Source of the DNA: Flammulina velutipes
Lineage: Eukaryota; Basidiomycota; Agaricomycetes; Agaricales; Physalacriaceae
DNA: 64,000 nt
Assembly: GCA_011800155.1 (NCBI GenBank)
Contig: CM022376.1
Coordinates: forward strand, 1,674,001 to 1,738,000
Direction: 5' to 3'
The position numbers and the translations under genes are program-made. Below, piece by piece: positions 23,248 through 35,349 of this stretch. The notes below the pieces were generated by a model. It saw nothing but the letters and a program-made list of their open reading frames with translations. It was not told the origin of the DNA and did no database searches. Each line of letters starts with the position of its first letter. Position 1 is the first letter of the stretch.

Positions 23248-24262
23248 TCAGTATCGAGGAAATGAGAGGGGAGGTTTGAGTTGCCTGGAGGACGGCCTGT
23301 GCCAACTTGAAGGACTGCGTTGATTCATATGTTCGATGACTCGGCCTGGCCAGTCAGCTCGGAACATCTCTGCGGTGGACCCAGTATCATTCCAATGTTG
23401 AAAGCTGCCATGGAAATTAGACATATGTGGCGCAGAAGTGGAACCAGTGTTGAGGTGTGACTCGGGATGGCGTGTATGAGGGATATTTGGGGCTTCCGAC
23501 ATGCCCTCCCAGCCTCCCATATACCGATAAAGTGAATGCTCATCATTGTGACGTGATGAGGGGAAACGAACACTGTGGCGCAGTCCCGAAGGGGGTCGGT
23601 GGAACCCCTCATTTGTGTCCCCGATATGAACATTGAGATGTTGGCTATTTGGGTGGGAGTGACTCGAAGGCGGGGTGTATCCAGTCGTGCGGTGTGGCTC
23701 TGAGTGATGTCGGTGGTGTGATTGGCGACTTTGTCGCGTAGATTGGACAACATGAGGAAGTTTCAGCCTGGCTTGGTGTGCACTATCGGTGGCGCGGCAT
23801 GGGGTACTGTCTTTCTCAGGCAGAGGTGGTGCACTGACAGTCCTGTTCCGTGTCGAGGACTCATCAGGAGCTCCTTGAGTTTGGTGCCGTCGAACACATT
23901 TCCCCACGATGGATGAGAGCCTTGCCACTGTCCATTCCGATCCATCTTCCTTGACAAGATGTAGGCGAAGACAAATTGTGGTGGAAGTACCGGTCAGTAG
24001 TACTTGTTTTCCGTACTGACCACGATGTCGATCTGCTCGTTTTCGTTGACTGAAGCAGAGCCTGATTTCTTCAAGTGGCCTTTGAAGAATCATAGCATCA
24101 ACTATTCGGTAACGTTGAGAGATGTAGTCTCACGTACCTGCCCAGCTGCTTTGAGATCATCTCCAACAGAAACGCAGGAGGTTGGAAAGTCATATCTGTG
24201 TAAATCTCGTCGAGGACAACAGTTACGAAATCTTTACTAGTGGCACTAGAAGTAGAAGACAT
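23248..24262 (-). CDS. Hypothetical protein, His/Ser/Pro-rich C-terminal half
   Basis: Two exons (24138-24262 and 23248-24079) joined by a 58-bp intron sum to 957 nt, or 318 residues. The start MSSTSSATSKDF leads into a predicted globular N-terminal part of about 100 residues (FQPPAFLLEMISKQLGRPLE...CLRLHLVKEDG). The rest is polar and histidine-rich (RQSRQSHHRHHSEPHR), likely disordered. Nothing matches a family I know. The correct phase across the junction argues for a real gene. Confidence 0.6.
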
Positions 24263-24759
24263 CCCGGCAAGGCTGCCCTCTTGTTGACCTTCCCGAGGAC
24301 CTTATAAGCTCTCATCTGAACAAAAGCTTTTGTCTGAAGAGTACTCAGAGTCACAGTGCATAATAGACGTCGCCGTTGCCAGTATTTCTCAACCTGAGAA
24401 GACAAGGACATCCGTGCAGCACACAAGCGGCAAACAATAATCCAGTAACCTGATAACATCTCTTGAGTTCACAAAAGGGAATTGCAGTGTAAAAGGACTG
24501 GATGATGACGGCCTGGCTCAAAGCTTCAACTTGAGGGTTATCCAGTAACATCCGTATCTGGCTCTTATGACCATGATCGTTTGATGGCTCATTCGGGATT
24601 TTACCGCCACAATTTAGATACACAACGCAAGTACAATAGAACACTGTCATTACACAATTTCAGTCTGTGTACCACTTTTCAATAGCTCTACTTGTCTCGA
24701 ATTTGATCGCTGGCTCGTCATCGTGATTGATTCAGAGAGCTAGTAGTAGAGAACTGCAA
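24263..24759. other. Intergenic region
   Basis: Open frames here are short and overlap on one strand without supporting splice sites. It probably holds the 5' flank of the hypothetical gene to the left and the 3' flank of the DUF6535 gene to the right. Confidence 0.35.
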
Positions 24760-27743
24760 TTAGCAAGAGTTACAATATTTGTAAGAACAACATGCCTTTG
24801 GAGGATACCCATGAGAAGACGAAATTGAATCAATGGTCTTCCCTGATTCGGATTGCTGGGGCATAGTCTGGTGTAGGAAATCTTTCAAGTCGTTGTAAGG
24901 TCCATATTGAAGAAGTATTCGCCAATTGAAGGGATCATAGCCTGAGCATTTGGTAGCATGATACTCATATTTTGCTTTCCAGCCATCAGTCTCCACAAAA
25001 GCAGAAAGAGCTTTGCCACACTCTGACCATGCCATTTCCCCCACAATGCTGGACAAACGGTGTAGTTGTTTCCTTCGATCTGCATCTGCAAATAGGACAT
25101 GTTTGGATATCCGGAAGAGGTTCGAGGACGTTAGATATTCTAACGTAGAGCGATACTCGGCAGGCCCGAGATAGCTGAGCGTTTCCAATCCATTCACATA
25201 TGCGCACGCCAAAAATGGATAACTAAGGTCGTAGTAGTGTTCCTGACGTGGACGAACTACATTGGGCCAGGCCGCAAGTGTACGCTCAATCTCATCGAGC
25301 CACTGCCGTTCACGCAAGAGGCGGTAAACATCGGCAGAAAGATGAGACATCGACGATGTCAGGAAATTGAGTATATCGGTGATGAGGGGCGAAGGAAGCC
25401 TAATCGATGGGTGAAAAGTGATCCCCAATATATCCAGTAGGATAGTCGGGGTGAGGAGAAAGCGCATGTGTGGCTGAAGGTTTGGCTCCAGATTGAAAGT
25501 TCGGAAGAGGAATAGGCAGACATCCATCTTTTGCCCGGGTGTCAGCGTGTCAGTTTCGATGAAATCATACGCGCACACAACGTCAAGCAGGGCGTTGAAC
25601 AGTGGCATGACAATGGAGGGATGTTGATGGAGGGTATCGTGACCGCTAGTAGGTTCTATACCAACAAAAAGTTCGATTCGTTGCCATAAATCTTCTTTCC
25701 AAAGGTCATGCGCGCGGACGGTGTGCGATGTCATGAGGTTAAGTTGAATAGCAAGATGCGATGGAAGATCGGGTGGGAACCGCACGCGAGCTGAGGAACT
25801 GTATTCATTCAAAACCAATTTCGTGAAGGAAGGAAACATGTAGCGTTGGATTGCATGCATTAGCGAGACAGGCTGTTCTGTTCCATCTCCATCAAGGATT
25901 GTCAGTGGAAATTTGTCCAGGCCAAAGGGAAACTTCACGGTGAGTGTGACGAGTTCCTTGCGAGACTGGTCGCAGTTAGTGTCTTCGTCACAGAAGTGTT
26001 CCATGAGTAGGAGAGGAAGCATGGCCTGCCAGACTTTCGAGTCGTCAACGTCAACGTCGAGCCATCCAGCACCTCGATGCAATGCGCTGGTCATGATGAG
26101 AGCCCAAGATAGGACATCCATTTTGGTGGTTGTATTGATGAGTTGGGCGCGAAGGAATTCAGCAGCCTGGACAGGACGATGATCGTAGTTCGTGAGAATG
26201 GATAGATGTTGGTCTCCCAGCTCCGAACCAGTTAAGCAACGGGGAAGGTTAAAATCGGCTTCGATCCTCGAGAGCGCTCGAAAGAGGCGCTCATATACTG
26301 GCCTTTCTGGCAGTTTGCCTTCAATGGAAGCCATGGTGTTGGTAATGGAGCTTTGAAGGGAAGGGATACTGTCGCGAATGGCACCAGAATACTGTAGAGG
26401 GAGATTGCTGACAGCTTGCATGACGACCCGCTGAACGGAAGAATTGGACGACACATCGAATAACCACGAGAGGCAGTGTATGTCGATATTGCTAGCGTCA
26501 GAGTCAACTTGCAATTTTTCCATAGCCTTGAGAGACGGTGGCTCTGTGGATGGGGAACCGTATCTCTTGAGCATGTACCCTTCATATGTGCGAGGATCCG
26601 GGGGCACAACGGGAGGATTGAACCATTGCCTAACAGGCTCCAATCGATGCCACAGGTAGCGCGAGAACGAGTGGGAGTGGAGGGTCAACGGGGTCTTGTA
26701 TGGGCATCCCGGTTTGAAGAGTGGAAGGAGGTTCGTGGTGATGTAGACTCCAAAGGCGGCGGCGGCGATGGCACCAATGACGCTCGCTATCGTTGTATCG
26801 AGTGTACATAGAAACACTGTTAGTCCAGCGAAGAAGACACCGAGGGCAATATGCATGAGGACCGGGAGAAGACCTATAATGACAGGAACATGCCATTGCT
26901 GCAAGCTCATGTACCTGAACTGACGGATGCGACAACGGTCGCGGGGCGTGCCAGAGGGGACGGACAAGTACTGGTGTATCCATTGCTTTGTCAACACAGC
27001 AACAAGTGCTGTAGTCAAACTCAGCGCAAGGCTCGTGAACCAAAGGCCGTTGACCCAAAGCGCGGATAGGCTGGGTCTGAAAGCGGCGGCCATGTTAGTG
27101 GAGCGCGGGATGCTCAAAACGCCCGCAGTGCCGTTGAGGATGGCGGCACGAATGAGTTCGGAGACCTCATTCATCTTGGACGCATTAATCTCTTGGAAGT
27201 TAGGTTGAAGGTTTTGGGACGTTTGGGAGACAAAGGTGGTGACGACGGCAGAGAACAATCCAGCCTATGAGATCTCGCTGAGAAATGTTTGAACAGTGCT
27301 GTAATGACAACTCACAAAAACAAGAAGCACATCAAGGGCGTCTCTCCAGTTCTCGACCATCTCAGTATCAAATTTGCCGCATTCGTCCAGGAAAACTTTC
27401 CAAATCCTAGCCATGGGACCCATCTCTTTGTACTCCTCGTCATCGGGGTATTTCTGCTCATAATCGAACGGGTCATTCGCTGCGTGGCGCAAGTTAGTCA
27501 ACGACGAAAGTGAGAGTTGCTGCAATGCTTACACTTCTGAGTACGCGCTTCAGAAGCTCTGATGCCCATAAGCGTGTGCTTGGTAGTCCTAGGAGCGGGA
27601 TAAAAAGCTGGCATGGGGAAAGCGGGTCCATTCTGTGTGTCGGCGTTGGACGCGTCAATAGGATAGTCAGAGCCATTGCCGGTATCAGGAGGACCGGAAT
27701 TGTAGAGTGTAGATCCTTTGGAAGGAGGAGGAGATTCTGCCAT
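24760..27743 (-). CDS. DUF6535 domain membrane protein
   Basis: Three exons (27533-27743, 27316-27479, 24760-27264) sum to 2880 nt, or 959 residues, with every junction in phase. After a Pro/Ser-rich N-terminus comes the DUF6535 hallmark: [55 protein letters not shown] (TM1), then WVNGLWFTSLALSLTTALVA with KQWIHQYL (TM2), a third helix (VIIGLLPVLMHIALGVFFAG) and a fourth (SVIGAIAAAAFGVYITTNLL). The last 700 residues are a large soluble, helical region without a named domain. The family is expanded in Agaricomycetes and its function is unknown. No damage is seen, in contrast to many neighbours. Confidence 0.88.
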
Positions 27744-28574
27744 GGTCGTGGCGCAAAATCAAGCTAGAACAGCTAACGGAATGTGGGGACTATCTGTCAC
27801 ACAGGATCCTCGTGCACTGATTTATCTAGGTCCAGCCGGAGAAGCGCTATACTTTATTCCTCCATTGGAATAAGAGTGTCCTTCATTGCCTTGAACGCCG
27901 CGTTGCCTTGACAAGTACCAGAATTCCGTATGTGATACAAGGGCATCTTCGAACTTGGCAGTCCAGATATGATGTGGACGAGAATAGTGTCGTATGCAAT
28001 ACTTTTCCTTCGTATTGGTAGCAGATTAGGAACAAGGAAGTATATTGAAGGACTAGTGGGTTGAACTTGATCAGTGGTGGTGGTGGGCATGTTGTAAAAC
28101 GTGTTGATGGATTCATTGATGGTATGTATTCCTACGCGGGCCGGTCAAGCCGTGCACTGGATTCGTCGTTCAACGTTCAATGGTCAAAAACCAACAAGGA
28201 TTGTGTTAACTTCAATGTGGATCTTTCGTAGGGTATCGATTGATTGCCGTTGAATAGACTATGGTTAGACGCCTGGTGAGCAAACACCATATTCTTAAAA
28301 ATACCTAATCCTCCTTTATCCAGTCAAGCAAGGCTCTGCCAAGTTCAAAAGCTGCCCACCGATTACCGCCTCTTATGGTGCTCAGCTCGACCTCAAAAGG
28401 AGCCTACCTACAGTACGCCGGCGCGCTTCGAACCTCCTCGAAACCTCTTCTACATTCAGTCCTCCTCACACGGTGCCTATCTCTGACTCCGATTGGACAA
28501 TTAACTCAGAAGTTACTATTTACCACCTCGACACTCTTCCAATGGTAATCGGACGGCAGAATGGACATGATGGT
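27744..28574. other. Intergenic region
   Basis: About 830 bp without a supported gene. Short open frames on the minus strand at 27,854-28,116 have no start or splice context. Confidence 0.35.
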
Positions 28575-29240
28575 AACAAGGCAAGCTAGGGTTAGCCTCT
28601 TACCATCATGATCACTCAAGCTATGTGTTCAGCCATCTTCGCTCGTACAACAACCGTGGTTGTGGAGGCTACCAAAATGCTCTCTGTGAATGTGCAATGA
28701 CGCAGAAGTGGCTTAGCGCACAAGTCTTGACGTCTTCAGTGCGTATCCTTTTCTTTGAGAACGTTCATTCAAGGACAACTGTAGACAGAGCATAGTCTTT
28801 CGTATCCAATGGCAGATTCGACGCCGAGAACGGCTTCCAGCACTAGCCGACAGCCCAACTACAATCGTCATCGGAGCTGGCTGGAATCCTGGGTGCATAT
28901 TTTGGCTTCTCCTACAAGTCATGAACTTTGTGCTACAAAAGGTCAGTACTTCGCCCCCCTCTTCGCTCTTGTCGTGCTCAATTCTCTCCAGTGAGATGAT
29001 TGAGCTGGTGGACTGCTATTCGGAGCCGCCACCTCTTGAGGATAATCATATATATCGACATATTTTCCCCGACCGGGAGAGTCGACATGTCCTGACAATC
29101 CATTGTCCGACAGCAAAATCACGGACTCGTCACAACGATTGGCAGCGCTAGTGATTACTTCTTCTCCTCGTTGTTTTTCATGCCAACCGTACACAGTGCG
29201 CCGCAAGTGATTCCTTGTTCTGTTGTCCCGAATCACCTCG
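28575..29240. repeat. Second copy of the 20,684-21,260 segment
   Basis: This matches the F-box/GT90 intergenic segment. The F-box side keeps only the start codon and one or two codons before the frame diverges and stops. The other side keeps an exon-like piece from ATG 28,809 (MADSTPRTASSTSRQ) and a frame IELVDCYSEPPP that may be the GT90 5' coding region, but no GT90 body follows. Confidence 0.65.
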
Positions 29241-29697
29241 AGGAGGAATGGCAGTCGTCTCTCAAAGTCGCTCTTGTTCTCTCGCGCATTCAGCAGAGCT
29301 TTTTCTAGTACCAGGAATATGGCGGGCTATATCCTTCCGCACGCAGCGAGTCGTATAAATATGGTCGATGGATTCGGCGACCGAATCAATCGTTGACATA
29401 GAACTTCTCTCTCCTTCTCCTTGATGCTGGGATTGGCTGAGATTTTCCGGACGGAGTCCGACCGACAGAGCATTGGGTGTCCAACGCAGTGACTCTGAGG
29501 TGAGCTCATTTTCTATACTGAAGGCAAACCGAAGGACCATATATACTGACTTACAAACAGCAACCATTATGCATTTCCCACCGCCTTCGGAGATCGGCCG
29601 GTACAATTCCGCCCATCTGCGCTTCGTATAAAGGTCAGTTGAGAAAATTATATACTGGAAATAACACCCATTCTCTTACAGAAACAATCCAACACCA
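29241..29697. other. Upstream region of the SDR fragment
   Basis: No gene is seen. A possible TATA-like CGTATAAAGG lies about 70 bp before the SDR start codon. Confidence 0.3.
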
Positions 29698-30345
29698 ATG
29701 GCATTCAACTCGCAGCTCAACAGCCAAGTCGCTCTCGTCACTGGCGGAGGAACTGGGGTGTACGTGGCGGTTCTTCTAAATACAGTTTTCATCGGCGCTA
29801 ATACATACTTTCCAGCGGCTTGATGATCGCGCAGGCATTTGCCAGCAGCGGCGCCAAAGTCTGCATTACCGGACGGCGCCTTCAAGTTCTCGAGGCTGCC
29901 ATCGCTTCTTCTGGTCCGACAGCAGGATCTATATTCCCGTACGTCGCAATCAAAGTTCTCATACCTTCGTTTTGACCGCTCTCATACACAGATTTCAAGT
30001 CGACGCAGTCGACGAGGACGCCGTAAAGAAGGCAGCCAAATTCATTGAGGATGCGGACGGGAAACTTGACGTTCTCGTGAACAAGTAAGACCGTCGATTA
30101 GGCACACGGGTTACTGACGAGCTCGAACGAACAGTGCTGGTGTCAACGGGCCTATCCGCGACTTGGACAAGTTCATGGCTGAAAAGCTGTCGACAGGCGA
30201 CGCTACCCGGATGGAGCCAGAATCTGCGAATGACTGGGTAGACATGTTCAAGCTCAACACCATCGCGCCGTTCTTCATCATCCGCACCTTCAAGGACCTC
30301 CTCGTCAAGGGTGCAGAGCTCAACCAATACGACGAGTGCTAGAAA
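29698..30345 (+). pseudogene. Short-chain dehydrogenase/reductase, truncated
   Basis: The start MAFNSQLNSQVALVTGGGTG, the Rossmann glycine motif (TGGGTGGG, completed across an intron), GAKVCITGRR and the NNAG motif identify a classical SDR. Four exons with clean 50-60-bp introns are open. The frame ends at YDEC (TAG near 30,342), just after NDWVDMFKLNTIAPFF and FKDLLVKG. The catalytic Ser and YxxxK motif, and the whole C-terminal half, are missing. The lost part begins exactly where DNA homologous to the upstream region of a DUF6534 gene starts, so a rearrangement cut the gene. The product, if made, could bind NAD(P) but not catalyse. Confidence 0.8.
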
Positions 30346-30908
30346 AGTCATCTCGTGCCTTGGAAAGGCCATCCTACAGCTCTATTGCGATGGTGGCTTC
30401 GGTGAGACAATGCCTGACGTTCACTTCCAACACAAGGTGAAAACTTGCCGGGCTGATATCTCTTTCAATTCACTCATAATCTCTCCAGACTCTCAGCGTG
30501 TAGATAGGACTGCGTTCCTACCTCATTTCGATGGGTCCATCTACAGGTGACCCTGGGGTTTGTCGCCGAGTATCCACCTCTCTCTGGGCACACTTTCCAT
30601 CGAACAGCCTTCCTGGTCCCAGTGCACTCGTATTCAATAAAAAAACTTGGCAAGTGATCCAGAACTCTATACTCCGAAATACGCGATGCTCAATGAATCC
30701 CATATCAGTGATATCCAGCTCTCCAGGAGCACAACTTCCAAATCCTAGCTGTTCTTTCACATCAAATAGTTCATCCTCTAGCATCATGATGGAATCCCGA
30801 GCGGTGTTTTTTTCTGTCTTCCTTCCCATTTGTTTCATCCAGCTGTTCTTGAGCTTTCAAAATGCTATAAACAGGCCAAGGCTAGCATCTTGATCTACGC
30901 AGTAAACC
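30346..30908. repeat. Duplicated upstream region of DUF6534 copy C
   Basis: This matches the DNA upstream of copy B and, nearer the gene, that of copy A. The box GCTATAAACAGGCCAAGGC before the ATG is nearly the same in copies B and C. The left edge marks the rearrangement breakpoint in the SDR gene. Confidence 0.65.
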
Positions 30909-32631
30909 ATGGCCTCCCATTCAGTCGTAATTGATCTCGACGCGAGCCTCGGTGTGCTGTTATCCGTCTACGATTCGATCCTTCCCCAGTACTGACACTC
31001 TACATTGATAGGTGCATCAATTATTGGTGTGCTGCTCATGTGCACACTCCTTGGGATCGTTACAGCTCAGACTCATACATACTTCCGTACGTTTGGACAC
31101 GATCCCACCTGGCTAAAGACAACAGTCAGTCTACCACTTTCCGTCTACTTTATCTTTATGGGGGGTATTTCTCATTGCTGATTGATTCATAGGTTGGCAT
31201 AGTCTTGTATGCTTTCAGATTCACTTCATGAACCCTCAGTAATGCTAAAACGAACAGCATCCTCGAGGTGGGGCACTCCATCTGTGTCGCGCACGTTTCC
31301 TACGGCTTCGCGGTCACTGGATATGGAGATCCCACAGCCATGGCAAACCCTCCGAAGACGTTCGCGGCTAATATCGTCTTAACTCATCTGCTCAGATTCA
31401 TCGGTAAGTCGAAAATTCCCTTTCAATGGTCTCAAACTAAGATACTGTGGTTCCTCCAGTCGAGACATACTTCGCCTACAGAATTTGGCGACTTACCTCC
31501 AACAAGATCATCGCTGGGATCGCCGTGATCCTCAATACCGTTGTCTTAGCAGTCGGGATCGTTTTGGCCACCAATTCTTTCATACTGAAATCGCTCCCTG
31601 AATTCCGGGTGAAGATGTCATGGGTCATACCAACTTCAATCGCTGTAGCACTCGCGGTCGATGTTTACATCACTGCCATGCTCATATCGTGGCTTGCTCG
31701 GACACGCCGCACCGCGCTGCGCTCGTAAGTTCCCAAAAATGAGCAGTATCAGGGAACGGCGGCTTACTTGGACGCGATACTAGGACGGCCAAGCTTCTGG
31801 ACAGGGCACTCTTATGGGCGATTCGTCAGTGATATTCTGTTGTAACAAACCAGCCGTGAAGCTGACTATGTGTGTGCCAGAAACGGGTCTCGTTACATGG
31901 TGCGTGGCAGTTCATAGAACTTAGGGAGCTTGCCAAAACCATCTGACTGCCACTCAACAGCTTAAACTCTGTGGCAATGTTGACCACTGTGAGTTGCTAG
32001 AATTCTGCTCTCTAAGCCAATATAACACGGTCTACTTTACACTAGTTTGAGCTTATGCCCGTGAACTGTATGATCCACCATTCCCACTCCGTTATATGAC
32101 TGCACGCTCATGTTCGATAGTCGTTTGGATCACATTCTACATCGTGAATCCAAATTGTGAGTTTGACTGAGCCAATGAATCAGCACTGGAACTGACGGTG
32201 CTGCTGGTAGTCTATTCCAACTCCCTTCTCGCAAGGTTAGTCAGAGCTTACTTATTCCTTGATTGCTTACTTAGTGTTATCTCTACTAGCCTTAATGCTC
32301 GCGCGTCACATAACAGGCAGCCTCTCAATATCAGTTTCGACATTGAGTTGAGTGGGGATAGTATGATAGCGGGAAGGTACCAGACACAGGCTGCCACAGC
32401 CAATACGGTACGCATCTCTATTCCTGGAATGGTGGGTATTACTGACCCGTTGACAGAAGGATCTTGAGATGCACAATCCAAAGGTAAGGACCAAATGCCT
32501 TCCCTCAACAACTGTTCAATGTGAATCACCAGGATGGCGACTCGACGCGGTTTGGGCCCTCAAATTCTGGACCAAGCATCGTGCTAGACATACGGTCACA
32601 AGGAAAGGAAAGGGACCAAGAGACGAAGTGA
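30909..32631 (+). CDS. DUF6534 seven-helix membrane protein, copy C (apparently intact)
   Basis: The exon layout is the same as copy A, about 14 exons, with all GT-AG boundaries that I checked present. Motifs are ASIIGVLLMCTLLGIVTAQT (TM1), the GHSICVAHVSYGFAVTGYGD segment, VETYFAYRIWRLTSNK, SWVIPTSIAVALAVDVYIT, AKLLDRALLWAIR, YSNSLLARLNARAS, and a tail ending ERDQETK with TGA at 32629-32631. The GTAAGT donor after RFI replaces the GC donor of copy A. This copy is probably functional. Its upstream region is joined directly to a truncated SDR gene. Confidence 0.82.
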
Positions 32632-32668
32632 ATGGATTTTGGTTATCATGTATACGAAGGACTCGGGA

Positions 32669-33653
32669 TTATTTATCGATATTCTCACTGTGCGTCGCTA
32701 TGTCATTCAATTTCTCATTTGCCTCCCCGCCCATTTCTTCGTCCTTCGCATCGACTGGTAGCCTCGAGCGCCTCCTTAGCCAAATGATCAGGCGTCTTTT
32801 GATGGATTGTATACACGCCTATGCGAGTTTGGCTCAGCAATGGTGAGAAAAGACGTGGTTTGAAATCATACCTTCCAGAATATCGAGAAGGTACTCACAC
32901 GGCGAGATAAGGGGCTACTGTGACTGCTACGCCACCGGACTTAGAAACGTTAAACGCTGGTTCTTGAATACAGAAGGACGCCTACATTCATCGTATGGGT
33001 ACAAGCCATGGCCTGGAAGCACCATGGCAAATGTTATTGCCGTCGCTGAAAGAAAGACCATGAAGATAAGGAGGACCGCGCGGCAAGCGCCTTCGCCTAA
33101 CGGTGTCCAGAAATTCTCAGTCTCCAAAGGGCTTCCGTCGGGTGAAGAGACAGGGTGGAAGATCAAATGAGCACAAGGCACTGAAAGACGTTGAGTATTG
33201 GGAGGGCAAGCATAAATAAAACATACTGGTTACCAAAACGATTAGGTATATGTAGATTAAGACCTGTCGATTTGAATCATATCCAGCCTTGAACCAATGA
33301 CTCGGTGGGGCGAGGAGGCTTGCAAGAATGACGACGGCGTTGAGAATCGTCGAGACGAGGGCGACGGTAGGGTTCGAAGACCAAAGATGTGCCACGAGGG
33401 CCATGTAGATCCCATACGTGGACCCGAGCAGGAATAGGTTGATCGTAGGGACGTATTGGAGAATGGCGCAGAGCTTGTTGCATAGAAAATAAGCAGCGGT
33501 GTAGATGGGCGCACACCGTCGGGTCTTGGGGTGGTTCATTTCTACTGGAGCTGGAAGGGTTAACAGAGGTATGTTCTCATTAGTCGCGAAGATGGTTGGG
33601 CGTTCGTCATGGGAAACGGCTGGCGGAGAGAGAGTCCCAGAGCTGGAGGACAT
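32669..33653 (-). CDS. Small multi-helix membrane protein (possible frameshift)
   Basis: The start is at 33651-33653 (MSSSSGTLSPP). About four hydrophobic segments are visible: TAAYFLCNKLCAILQYVPTI, IYMALVAHLWSSN followed by TVALVSTILNAVVILASLLA, IYIYLIVLVT and, after a 46-bp intron, VLLIFMVFLSATAITFAMVL. The exon ends SVFKNQ. Continuing directly gives a premature stop at 32,927, but a one-base shift near 32,953 restores AFNVSKSGGVAVTVAPYLA. An 84-bp intron then leads to the charged tail SIKRRLIIWLRRRSRLPV...ATHSENIDK. The gene is therefore either frameshifted or uses a splice I did not find. The family is not recognised. Confidence 0.5.
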
Positions 33654-34074
33654 GATGGTCAAAGATTCTCAGAGAATAGGAGCTCCGTCACACGTCCCGT
33701 TACATTTCACGACTGAGAATTCAGCTCTACTGACCTCTGCCGGGGGATATAATTTGGATCAGGCCAAGCACAGCAATACGAGGCATCGCTATTATCCTCT
33801 GAATATGTGTGAGGTCAAAATTCTTATATTTTCTCGCCATCATACTATCATGACGCCACAGTCAGTGCTACCATGTTTTCTCGTGATTTCGAGACCGTTA
33901 TTGACGGTGGGTTCCTTTGGTAAACCCACATCGAATACTGGTTTAATATCTCAAATCGCCGATGCTCAGACTGAATCAATGGCACATTCAATTTGAGGCG
34001 CAATGAGAGAAAATGGTATAATTTCAGATGTTCGGGTATGGCAATACAGTAATAAGTAAGTTGGAAGGACGGTA
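33654..34074. other. Intergenic region
   Basis: No gene is recognised. It lies between the start of the membrane-protein gene and the end of the LRR-like gene. Confidence 0.35.
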
Positions 34075-34991
34075 TCAGCATCGACTAACGATGATTTGCT
34101 CTACCGACCATTCCGACCCGCATTGCAACGCCACAGCGTGGTCTATTTGTTTCGGCGAGTGGCCTGGCTTGGAAGACTCCTGCATGACACGGGGTTTCAT
34201 GAGAGTCACCATGCACGTCTGTGTCTCCGGGATAGTCGCCACAGCGGGCGGGGCGACGATAGCCCCTTTCTCCGCCACACATATCCGGAGTCTGCTCATT
34301 TTGGGCAGTGATGAGAAGTTTAGTTGGACTACAAGTTCTCGTTTAGAAAAGGATCGCAACGGAAAGATGAAGAGGAAAACATACCCTGGTAGAACGTGGC
34401 CAGTGTAAATATAACCATCTCCTTATTGTTGTCCAATATGGTCTGAAGGAGCTTAGTTTGTTTCGGGGTGGCGGAGGTGTGTTGGTACTCCTTGATATCC
34501 AAGAATGAGATCCCGGTGCTCGTCTTGCAGATCCACTCGCAAATCTCGTCGTTCCATCCCGACAGCTCGAATACCCGCACATGTGGTAAAATGGCGGAGA
34601 GCTTCTGGAGGGAAAGCGAAGGACGCGCCGCACGGTGTTTCTTCGAATTAGGGGCCTCGGGGGTTATGATGATAGTGAGGTTGCGCGTGTTGGGGAACTG
34701 GGAGAGTGCAGTGGCGATGGTGGTGAGGGAAGGTGCGTTGACGAGGGTGATGCTTAGGTCTGTCACCCAGGGGAACGACTCGATGAGGATGTCGCCCTGC
34801 TTCCGGTCGACTTTGACGCGGACGCGCTTGATTTGTTCAGCGCGGAAGCCGTAGAGATTGTGCAGCTCTAGTGAGATTAGAGGCACGGGCTTGTGGGTGA
34901 GGCGTGCGATGAGGGAGGAAGCGCGGGGTGTTTGGATTGGGACGAGCATATTGTCGTAGGCAGTGTAGGCGGGGGCACTGTGCATTAACAT
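34075..34991 (-). CDS. LRR/F-box-like protein (no F-box seen)
   Basis: Two exons joined by a 56-bp intron (about 34,330-34,385) form roughly 290 residues. Regular leucine-rich strands are visible (LISLELHNLYGF, WVTDLSITLVNAPS, FPNTRNLTIIITPEA, LPHVRVFELSGW, GISFLDIKEYQ), as in the C-terminal LRR part of basidiomycete F-box proteins. The first ATG in frame is at 34,989-34,991. The normal F-box would lie before this and is not seen, so the gene may be 5'-truncated or start in an upstream exon that I could not connect. A role in ubiquitin targeting is only suggested by similarity. Confidence 0.5.
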
Positions 34992-35349
34992 GGTGATGAT
35001 GAAGTGGTGGAGGGTGCGTTGGTTCAAGGTGATGATAGCAAGAACGAGTGGAATCCCCAGGGTTTAAGTAGCTTTTCGGAAAGTGGAGCCTGAGGCTGAG
35101 GCTGAGCCATAACGACATCCGAGACAAACAACAACCGTGAGACACTTGGTCAAAGGAGTAGTTCGACTATCACATGCCTCAGGCTGTATGTATGTTAGCC
35201 CAAATCCTGGAAGCCAGAGCGCGCTTTGAAGGACAGTGGGTGCAGTTAAGCACAATGGTGTTGCTATGGAGACGGATTTAAGTAGCTTTACGTAGGAGAG
35301 GAAAATATCATGACTGGCGGTGGGCTAAAAATAGGTTACATTTTGTGAA

